Shown piece after piece: positions 57,647 through 64,000 of a stretch of DNA of 64,000 nt; within the stretch, counting starts at the first letter, position 1, and the number at the start of each line of letters is the position of its first letter. Position numbers and translations under genes: made by a program. The notes under the pieces were generated by a model, which was not told the origin of the DNA, ran no database searches, and saw only the letters and a program-made list of their open reading frames with translations. Origin of the DNA: Saccharothrix longispora (GTDB lineage Bacteria > Actinomycetota > Actinomycetes > Mycobacteriales > Pseudonocardiaceae); NCBI RefSeq assembly GCF_030852425.1, contig NZ_NSDM01000015.1, positions 94,064-158,063 of the forward strand, written 5' to 3'.

Positions 57647-58730
57647 GGGTGAGCACCTTCTCTTCGCGGAGCGCGTCCACCGAGGACCAGTGGGCGTGCA
57701 TGGATTCGAGCATGTCGTCCAGTCCGAACCGGGGCTGCCACCCGGGGTAGTCCTGCCGGAACCGCCGGGTGTCGGTGATCCAGCACTTGACGTCGGCGAA
57801 GCGGGCTTCGGGCAGGTAGCGCACCGGGATCTGCCTGCCCACGAGCTGCTCGCACTTGGCGACCGCCTCCAGCACCGAGCAGCTGCGCTCCTGCCCGCCA
57901 CCCGCGTGGTAGACCGCGCCGGGGCGGGGGTCGAGGTGGAACTGCCAGAACATCTCGACGAGGTCGCGCGCGTCGATGTTGTCGCGCACCTGCTTGCCGC
58001 CGTGGCCGAAGATCTTGTACTCGCCGCCGGCGACCGCCCTGCGCACCAGGTGGGAGAGGAAGCCGTGCAGCTCCACCCCGGCGTGCCGGGCGCCGGTGAT
58101 GCAGCTGCACCGGAACACGCCCACCTTCATGCCCAGGTGTCGGCCGTACTCCTGCGCCGCCAGGTCGGCGGACAGCTTGGAGACGCCGAAGAAGGTGCGG
58201 TTGGTGACGTCGAGGGGCATCGACTCGTCGATCCCGTGCCGGTGGTACGGGTGGTCGGGGTGGAAGTCCCACCGCGTGTCCAGCTCGACCAGGGGCAGCG
58301 AGTTCGGGATGTCGCCGTAGACCTTGTTCGTCGAGGTGTAGACGAAGGTGGCGTCGAAGCAGTGCCGGCGCGCCGCCTCCAGCATGTTCATCGTGCCGAC
58401 GGCGTTGATCGCGAAGTCGTCCAGCGTCCGCTCGGTGGCCCAGTCGTGGCTGGGCTGCCCCGCGGTGTGCACGATGAGCTTCACGTCCGAGCCGTAGAGC
58501 CTGAGCACCGAGTCGACCGCCGCGGCGTCGCGGATGTCCACCGCGTGGTGGCGGTAGTTGGGGATGACGGACATCTCGCTCGCGTTCCCGCTCACGTCGC
58601 CGTCCGGGCCGAACAACGTCCGGCGCATCCCGTTGTCCAGGCCGACGACGAGGTCGAACCGGGGTGCGAACATGCGCACCGCCTCGGTTCCGACCAATCC
58701 GGCCGAACCGGTGATCACCAAGATGTCCAC
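57639..58730 (-). CDS. NAD-dependent sugar epimerase (CDP-paratose 2-epimerase-like)
   Basis: About 363 aa from the GTG at 58730; AAGGGGA lies 11-12 bases upstream. Extended SDR: VITGSAGLVGTEAVRMF (NAD motif), DIRDAAAVDSVLRLYGSDVK, VYTSTNKVYGD (catalytic Thr/Ser region), TFFGVSKLSADLAAQEYGRH and CSCITGARHAGVELHGFLSH, with GKQVRDNIDARDLVEMF downstream. This layout matches the CDP-paratose/tyvelose 2-epimerase branch. Where classical SDRs have Tyr four residues before Lys, this protein has Phe (FGVSK). Substrate is not determined. The stop overlaps the isomerase start by 8 nt, so the pair is translationally coupled. Confidence 0.85.
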   Translation of the reverse strand: MDILVITGSAGLVGTEAVRMFAPRFDLVVGLDNGMRRTLFGPDGDVSGNASEMSVIPNYRHHAVDIRDAAAVDSVLRLYGSDVKLIVHTAGQPSHDWATERTLDDFAINAVGTMNMLEAARRHCFDATFVYTSTNKVYGDIPNSLPLVELDTRWDFHPDHPYHRHGIDESMPLDVTNRTFFGVSKLSADLAAQEYGRHLGMKVGVFRCSCITGARHAGVELHGFLSHLVRRAVAGGEYKIFGHGGKQVRDNIDARDLVEMFWQFHLDPRPGAVYHAGGGQERSCSVLEAVAKCEQLVGRQIPVRYLPEARFADVKCWITDTRRFRQDYPGWQPRFGLDDMLESMHAHWSSVDALREEKVLTHG

Positions 58731-59264
58731 GATGAGTGCATCCCCTTGTTTCCGGGCGCGGTTCAGCCGCACGGCGAATGGGTGGTCGCCGACGTCCCGG
58801 AATCGGTGTCCGCGGTGGCGTCGTCGAAGTCGAAGTGGTGTCGTGCGCGTTCCGGCGGATGAGCGGTCCCGTTAGGCCGACCGGAGGTGCGTGCCACAAG
58901 AATTTGGCAACGACGTGCGAGGTTGCAACCGTGGCGCGGAGGAGCGCCCGAAGACCCCCCGCGTCTGCCCGAACGGGCAACCGGGACGTCGGGGCGATCG
59001 GGCCGGCATGCGTCTGACGTGGCGAAAGGTCTCGTGAAGAACCACCGGGCCGCGGCGGTGCCGGACGGGGCGGCCGTCCGTCCCGGCACGATCGCGGCGG
59101 TACCCGGCGAAGGACGACCTTCAACCAGGGCACGCGTCCTCGTGTGATCGACCGAGTACGCTACGTGCCGTCCGATGCGGGATCGGCGAAGTCGAACAAT
59201 TGCGTGTTAACGTTGTGGACCACCGGCCGACGAACGCGAATCCCTCCATCCGTGTGCAGCTGTT
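58731..59264. other. Divergent promoter region between epimerase and regulator
   Basis: About 530 bp, no gene supported. It is relatively AT-rich toward 59180-59260 (GCGTGTTAACGTTGTGG), likely the regulator promoter. A 10-bp palindrome GGTTGCAACC sits at 58921-58930, preceded by TTTGGCAACGACG; whether these half-related elements are operator sites cannot be decided here. Confidence 0.45.
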
Positions 59265-62200
59265 GTGGACGTGACATTGACTCCTCTCGAATCGCTGTTC
59301 GCTGAACTCCTCGGCCCCGTGCGGGCCTTCATCGGTGAGACCGAGGTCGACCTGGGCGCCGCTCGCAGGCGGGCGGTCTTCGCCGTGCTGGCGCTGCGGG
59401 CCGGCCAGCCGGTCCCGGTGAACGAGCTGATCGACGCGGTGTGGGGTGACGAGCCGCCCTCCAACGCCGAGGCCAGCGTCTACACCTACGTCTCGGGGCT
59501 GCGCAGGCAGCTGGACCCACTACGGTCCGCGCGTTCGACGTCCGGTGTCCTGGTATCGACGGGCTTCGGCTACTCGCTGCGGTTGACCGGTGACTCCTCG
59601 GACGTGGCGCTGTTCGAGCAGCACCGCCGCCGCGCCGCCGAGCTGGACGCCGAGGGCGCGTTGAAGGAACTGGACGCGGCCCTGGCGCTGTGGCGGGGCG
59701 AGGCGCTGTCCGGGGTGCCCGGCCCGTTCGCCTCGGCCCACCGCGCCCGGCTCGCGGAACTGCGCCTGCTGACCGCGGAACGGCGCGCGGAGCTGGCCCT
59801 GGAGCTGGGGCGGCACGCCGAGGCCGTCGCGGAACTCACCGAACTGGCCGACGAGCACCCGTTGCGCGAGGGGTTGCGCGCACTGCTGATGACCGCACTG
59901 CACCGGTCGGGCAGGCACGCCGAGGCGCTGGAGGTCTTCCGCGACACCCGCCGGCTGCTGGTCGACCAGCTGGGCATCGAGCCGGGGGCGCAGCTGCTCG
60001 GGCTGCACCAGCAGCTGCTGCACGAGCTGGTCGCCCCGGCCGCTCCCCTGCGTTCCGCCCTGCCGACGCGCAAGCCGCCGGCGGCCCCGACCCTCCTGGA
60101 CCGCGACCGGGAACTGGACGTGCTGCGCCGGGCGGTGGCCGAGGTGGTCACCACCGGGCGCGGCGGCTGCGTGTGGTTGGAAGCCGAACCCGGGACGGGG
60201 AAGTCGGCGCTGCTGGCCGCGCTGCTGGCGGAAGCGGGGCGGCGGGAGTGCCCGATCGCGTGGAGCGCGGGCGACGAGCTGAGCATGAGGTTCCCCCTGC
60301 GGGTGCTGCTGGACTGCCTGGAGATCAGCACCACCTCGACCGACCGGCGTCGCGCCGAGGTGGCCGAGGCTCTGCTGAACGCCACCGAGGCCGACGCGGA
60401 GGCGCAGCCCGAACTCGACGCGGTGGACCGGTTGGTCGACCTGGTCTCCGAGTTGTGCGACCAGGCGCCGCTGGTGCTGGCCGTGGACGACCTGCACTGG
60501 GCCGACGAGGTCAGCCTCCTCGTCTGGCACCGGTTGACCAGGCTGGTGCGGCGCTTGCCGCTGGTGCTGGTCGCCACCTCCCGGCCGGTGCCGCACCGCG
60601 ACGACCTGGAGCGGGTGCGCGGCGCGGTGGAGGGCGCGGGCGGCGACATGGTCCGGCTGGCCCCCCTGCCCGACGATGTGCTGGTGGAGCTGGTCTCCCG
60701 GCGCCTCGCCGCGACGCCCGTCGGCGCCCTGCGGGAACTGGTGGAGCAGGCGGGCGGCAACCCGGCGTACGCGCTGGACACCGTGGACGACCTGGTGCGC
60801 CGCGGCGTGGTGCGGGTCCAGGCCGGCGTGGCGGACCTGGACGTCGAGGGCGGGGGTGAGGACGGGTCCCGGACGCCGGACGCCGCGCCGATGCGCCGGC
60901 TGGACTTCCTGTCGGCCTCGACCGTCGAGGTGCTGTGCGCCGGTTCCCTGTTCGGCATGGAGTTCGCCATCGGCGACGTGGCGGTCGTGCTGGGTCGTCC
61001 CCCGTCCGAGCTGGTGGCCCCCGTGCAGGAGGCGATGACCGCCGGGGTGCTGGTCGAGGCGGACGCCGAGTTCGCGTTCCGCCAACCGCTGGTCCGGCAC
61101 GCGCTGTACGAGGGGGTGCTCCCCCCGGTGCGCGCCGCGATGCACCGGCAGGCCGCCGAGGTGCTGGCCGCCGCGGGCGCGCCCGCGGTGCGGGTGGCCC
61201 GCCAACTGGCCTCGCTGCCGGCGCTGGACGCCTGGAGCGCGGGGTGGGTCGCGGACAACGTCCGCGAGGTCATGCTCGCCGACCAGGAGCTGGCGGCCCG
61301 CCTCGTGGGGTCGGTCTCCGACCAGCCCGCCTTGAACGACGCGCAGCGCGACCGGCTGACCTCGTGGATGGCGTGGCTGAAGTTCTGGCAGGGCAAGCGG
61401 CCGGAGAGCGAGGCGCGGGCGGTGCTGGCGCGCACCCGGGACCCGCACCTGGCCGCCGAGATGCGGTGCGTGCTGGCCATGCTGCACTCCGGTGAGGGGC
61501 GCGTGGACATGGCGGTGGAGACCCTGCGCGTCGCGGTGGAGGACGAGGCGACGCCGGAACCGTGCCGGACCAGGCAGGAATCGCTGCTCGCGGACATCCA
61601 CCGCTCGGGGCGGCTGGACCTGGAGGCGGCCGAGCGGTCCGCGCACAACGCGATCAGCAGGGCGGAGCTGGCGGCCGACGGGTTCGCCATCGGCCACGCG
61701 CTGCGCGTGCTGTGGCAGATCAGCACGGTGCGCCGGGACCACGCCGAGGCCTTGGACCGGGTGGACCTGGCGCTGACGATGATCGGCGACCCGCAGGACG
61801 TGCACGAACTGCGGCCGGTGCTGCTGGAGAACCGGTCGTCCACGTTGCAGAGCCTGGACCGCCTGGAGGAGGCCGGCCAGGCGCTGCGCGCGGCGCGCGC
61901 CCGGGTCCGCAAGGGCCCCAGCGTCGCCTACCTGCGCGCCTACACGGCCGTGTACCAGTACTGGACCGGCCGGTGGGACGAGGCGCTCGCCGAGCTGGAC
62001 CAGGCGTCGGAGGTGGTCAACCACTACGGGATGGCCGACCACGGTCCCGCGCTGCTGGTGCCCGCGGTCGTGGCGCTCGTCCAGGCGCGGCGGGGGCGGC
62101 TCGACATCGCCCGGGAGCGGTTGGCCCGCGTGGCCGACCACCCGATCTCGCTGGTGGCCGACAAGGAGCACGCCGACTTCCTGTACGCCGCGCGGGCACT

Positions 62201-62675
62201 GGTCGCCGAGTGCGACGGCGCGGACGCGGCGGCGGTGTTCGCCCACTTCGAACCGCTGCTGGTCGACTTCCCGGGACTGATGACGCCGCGGCACCCGTGG
62301 ATGCCCGGCGCGGTGCGCGTGGCCGTGTCGTCGTCGGCGTACGACCTCGCCGAACGCGCCTACCTGGTGAGCGAGGAGGAGGCGGTGCGGGAGCGGGTAC
62401 CGGCCCGGGCGTTCGCCGCCGAGGCGCGTGCCCGGGGGCTGCTGCGGGGCGACGTCGAGGCGTCGCGGACCGCCGTGGCGCGGTACCGCTCGGCCGGTCG
62501 GCCGGTGGAACTGGCCGAGGCCCTGGAGGACTTGGCCGTGGTGCTGGCCGGGCAGGGGTCGCGGGACGAGGCCGCGGGCGCCCTGCGGGAGGCGGTGTCG
62601 GGGTACGCGGCCCTCGGCGCGGTGCTCGACATCCGACGCGCCGAAGCCCGGTTGGCCGCCTGCGGCGTGCGCTGA
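59265..62675 (+). CDS. Second large SARP/BTAD transcriptional regulator with ATPase
   Basis: 1,136 aa from a GTG at 59265. Same order as the regulator at 49.4-52.9 kb: winged helix about 15-110 (ELLGPVRAFIGETEVDLGAA, GQPVPVNELIDAVWGDEPPS, GLRRQLDPLRS), BTAD about 115-260 (LRALLMTALHRSGRHAEALE, DQLGIEPGAQLLGLHQQLLH), ATPase with Walker A EPGTGKSALLAA (Lys313) and Walker B LVLAVDDLHWADE, then about 600 residues of helical repeats. No LuxR or receiver domain. It is divergent from the sugar-epimerase pair and ends at the stem-loop at 62684. It may act on the biosynthetic arms; paralogous regulators of this type often form hierarchies. Confidence 0.92.
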   Translation: MDVTLTPLESLFAELLGPVRAFIGETEVDLGAARRRAVFAVLALRAGQPVPVNELIDAVWGDEPPSNAEASVYTYVSGLRRQLDPLRSARSTSGVLVSTGFGYSLRLTGDSSDVALFEQHRRRAAELDAEGALKELDAALALWRGEALSGVPGPFASAHRARLAELRLLTAERRAELALELGRHAEAVAELTELADEHPLREGLRALLMTALHRSGRHAEALEVFRDTRRLLVDQLGIEPGAQLLGLHQQLLHELVAPAAPLRSALPTRKPPAAPTLLDRDRELDVLRRAVAEVVTTGRGGCVWLEAEPGTGKSALLAALLAEAGRRECPIAWSAGDELSMRFPLRVLLDCLEISTTSTDRRRAEVAEALLNATEADAEAQPELDAVDRLVDLVSELCDQAPLVLAVDDLHWADEVSLLVWHRLTRLVRRLPLVLVATSRPVPHRDDLERVRGAVEGAGGDMVRLAPLPDDVLVELVSRRLAATPVGALRELVEQAGGNPAYALDTVDDLVRRGVVRVQAGVADLDVEGGGEDGSRTPDAAPMRRLDFLSASTVEVLCAGSLFGMEFAIGDVAVVLGRPPSELVAPVQEAMTAGVLVEADAEFAFRQPLVRHALYEGVLPPVRAAMHRQAAEVLAAAGAPAVRVARQLASLPALDAWSAGWVADNVREVMLADQELAARLVGSVSDQPALNDAQRDRLTSWMAWLKFWQGKRPESEARAVLARTRDPHLAAEMRCVLAMLHSGEGRVDMAVETLRVAVEDEATPEPCRTRQESLLADIHRSGRLDLEAAERSAHNAISRAELAADGFAIGHALRVLWQISTVRRDHAEALDRVDLALTMIGDPQDVHELRPVLLENRSSTLQSLDRLEEAGQALRAARARVRKGPSVAYLRAYTAVYQYWTGRWDEALAELDQASEVVNHYGMADHGPALLVPAVVALVQARRGRLDIARERLARVADHPISLVADKEHADFLYAARALVAECDGADAAAVFAHFEPLLVDFPGLMTPRHPWMPGAVRVAVSSSAYDLAERAYLVSEEEAVRERVPARAFAAEARARGLLRGDVEASRTAVARYRSAGRPVELAEALEDLAVVLAGQGSRDEAAGALREAVSGYAALGAVLDIRRAEARLAACGVR

Positions 62676-62683
62676 GCGGGGGT

Positions 62684-62727
62684 CGTGCCCGGCGGCGCCC
62701 CGAGGGGGAGGGCTGCCGCCGGGCACG
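62684..62727. terminator. Stem-loop after the SARP regulator
   Basis: CGTGCCCGGCGGC (62684-62696) and GCCGCCGGGCACG (62715-62727) pair perfectly over 13 bp with an 18-nt loop, nine bases after the regulator stop. The following reverse-strand gene is convergent, so this may serve both. Confidence 0.75.
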
Positions 62728-62814
62728 GTCGGGTCGTCGCGCGAGTGCCGGCCGGCACGGGGTCGGGGAGCCGCCTGCGGTCGGTGCCGCGACGCCCTGG
62801 TCAGGGGGTGCGGG

Positions 62815-63054
62815 TCAGGGGTGGCGCAGGACGGGGGTGACCTGCGGGACTGCCCCCGCGCGGAACTCGTCGTCGGGTCGGGCGTCGATCAACCCGTTGT
62901 CCGCCATCCACCAGCGGTCCGTCGGCGCCTCGTCGGGGTCGGCCGGCGTGGCAGGGGCCTCAGGGGCGTTCCGCAGGGCCTTGGCCGCCTCCCACCTGAG
63001 GCGAGCGGGCAGTTCTTCCGCGTCGACTGGCGACGCCAGCAGTAAGGCGCTCAT
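62815..63054 (-). CDS. Small hypothetical protein, 79 aa
   Basis: ATG at 63054 with GGAGG four to five bases upstream on the reverse strand, 23 bp after the LuxR-type gene, so co-transcribed with it. Sequence highlights: ELPARLRWEAAKALRNAPEA, PTDRWWMADNGLIDARPDDE and a C-terminal PQVTPVLRHP. No signal peptide, membrane segment or domain is recognised. A Trp-Trp-Met core between two acidic arms is unusual for such a short protein. It could be a regulator partner or a peptide precursor; neither is supported further. Confidence 0.65.
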   Translation of the reverse strand: MSALLLASPVDAEELPARLRWEAAKALRNAPEAPATPADPDEAPTDRWWMADNGLIDARPDDEFRAGAVPQVTPVLRHP

Positions 63055-63077
63055 GGGTCCTCCGTCGTCAGGTGGGG

Positions 63078-63704
63078 TCAGATCAGGCCGCAGCGGACCG
63101 CGTAGGCCACGGCGTGCGGTCGGTTGCGCAGGTTGAAGCGGGTGGTGACGCCGTAGATGACGTTCTTGACGGTGCGCTCGGAGTAGGAGAGCTTGGTCGC
63201 GATCTCCGCGGTGTCCAGGCCCTCGGCCATCATGCGCAGGACCTCTTCCTCGCGCGGCGTCAGGCGCGTCCCCGAGGTGGTGCCGAGCTGCTCCAGCAGC
63301 TGGCGCTGCAACCGCTCCACGTCCTTGAGCAGCACGCCGAGCAGGTTCGGCGGCATGATCGCCTCGCCGGCCGCCGCTGCCAGCACGCTGTGCAGGAGGC
63401 GGTCGGCGGTGGCGGCCGTCCTGAGCAGCACCGCCACGACGCGGCACTCGACCGCGGTCAGCAGGCTCGACTCGTCCAGGTCGGTGGCCACCAGTACCAC
63501 CGGGGTGCCGACCTCGGTGGCCGCCCGGCGCATGCCGGTCACCACCTCGGTGGTCAGCCGGTCCACCGCCACGACCGCCACGTCGGCGAGGTGGCGCTGC
63601 TCGGCGGGCAGCAGCACCACGTCCGGGCTGGACTCCAGGTGGCCGGCCAGGCCGGCCAGGCTCAGCGGGTCCACCGCTTGGAGGACCACTTTGACTCTGC
63701 GCAC
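63078..63704 (-). CDS. LuxR-type response-regulator-like protein
   Basis: About 208 aa from a GTG at 63704 (GGAGG five bases upstream). The first 120 residues form a receiver-like domain without clear phospho-acceptor chemistry: VKVVLQAVDPLSLAGLAGHL, DVAVVAVDRLTTEVVTGMRR, GTPVVLVATDLDESSLLTAV, AAAAGEAIMPPNLLGVLL. The C-terminus is a LuxR HTH: RLTPREEEVLRMMAEGLDTA, EIATKLSYSERTVKNVIYGV. Such atypical receivers occur in actinomycete antibiotic-type regulators that sense ligands rather than kinases. It is followed by the 79-aa gene and faces the window edge. Confidence 0.88.
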   Translation of the reverse strand: MRRVKVVLQAVDPLSLAGLAGHLESSPDVVLLPAEQRHLADVAVVAVDRLTTEVVTGMRRAATEVGTPVVLVATDLDESSLLTAVECRVVAVLLRTAATADRLLHSVLAAAAGEAIMPPNLLGVLLKDVERLQRQLLEQLGTTSGTRLTPREEEVLRMMAEGLDTAEIATKLSYSERTVKNVIYGVTTRFNLRNRPHAVAYAVRCGLI

Positions 63705-63916
63705 CGACGCCTCCGAAGAACTCCGGGTTGTTCTGCGGGAAGTGTGGGCGGAGGCCGCCACAATGCGTCTGAATTCTCTCTACAGGGCCGCCACAATCGG
63801 GAGCGGAAGTCTGAAGATGCCCTCTGACCTGCGAAAATGTGTTCGCACCGCGCAGGAGGCGGTGCGCGTCACACCCTGGGAGCCCGTCCGTCCGCGGTCT
63901 GGTGGGGCGTGGGCGG

Positions 63917-64000
63917 TCACCGGTAGTGGACGACGTGCAGGGTGGCCGTGTCGTCGTCGGGTGGGGTGAAGGGGGTGGTGGTGGTGGCGTCGGCGAGTTG
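63917..64000 (-). CDS. 3' end of a gene cut by the window edge
   Basis: On the reverse strand the last 27 codons of the window read QLADATTTTPFTPPDDDTAT then LHVVHYR before a TGA at 63919-63917. The codon use (nearly all third-position C/G) supports a real gene running out of the window. Product unknown. Confidence 0.55.
   Translation of the reverse strand, partial: QLADATTTTPFTPPDDDTATLHVVHYR

Overview
The window reads as chromosomal DNA of a very GC-rich actinomycete. Many starts are GTG, third codon positions are strongly GC-biased, and there are streptogrisin-type exoproteases, SARP/BTAD regulators, a modular type I PKS and a WXG100-like giant protein. The mix fits the Pseudonocardiaceae (Saccharothrix / Actinosynnema / Lentzea type); that placement is inference. 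No tRNA, rRNA or CRISPR array was seen.

Left part (1-26.4 kb) is accessory or housekeeping-like. It holds a P-loop kinase with a damaged Walker A, a frameshifted secreted protein, two streptogrisin-like S1 proteases (3.0-4.2 and 10.4-11.6 kb), an HTH regulator behind a 15-bp hairpin, a small methyltransferase, a decayed transposase with debris, a DUF11-type secreted protein, an SMI1/KNR4 (SUKH) protein, an SDR, and a reverse-strand block encoding a 2,901-residue WXG100/CpnT-like protein with an internal HExxH zincin motif. A DUF2017 protein precedes the biosynthetic region.

Middle part (26.4-47.0 kb) is a biosynthetic gene cluster in two arms. The forward arm is ArCP-adenylation didomain, LOG-family hydrolase, P450, PKS1 (KS-AT-DH-KR-ACP) and PKS2 (KS-AT with no ACP, a lost KS histidine and a vestigial AT). 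The first three are joined by 4-nt GTGA overlaps and PKS1/PKS2 by an ATGA overlap. A 36-bp palindrome closes the arm; a tryptophanase-like lyase and a cysteine-dioxygenase-like cupin follow. The reverse arm is, in transcription order, tyrosine ammonia-lyase-like MIO enzyme, putative heme-dependent tyrosine-hydroxylase-like protein, CCoAOMT-like O-methyltransferase, zinc alcohol dehydrogenase and a CoA-ligase/SDR fusion. Together they suggest a bacterial phenylpropanoid route (tyrosine to coumarate, caffeate or ferulate) feeding an aryl-primed, very short PKS. The product is not identifiable from sequence.

Right part (47.6-64 kb) holds a VOC protein, a methyltransferase, two large SARP-BTAD-ATPase regulators, a CAP-domain protein, a DAHP-synthase-like protein that has lost its metal ligands, a frameshifted small secreted protein, a sugar isomerase/epimerase pair with overlapping reading frames, a LuxR-type regulator with a 79-aa companion, and the 3' end of one more reverse-strand gene at the window edge. 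These may be cluster regulation and tailoring, but the boundary is not resolved here.
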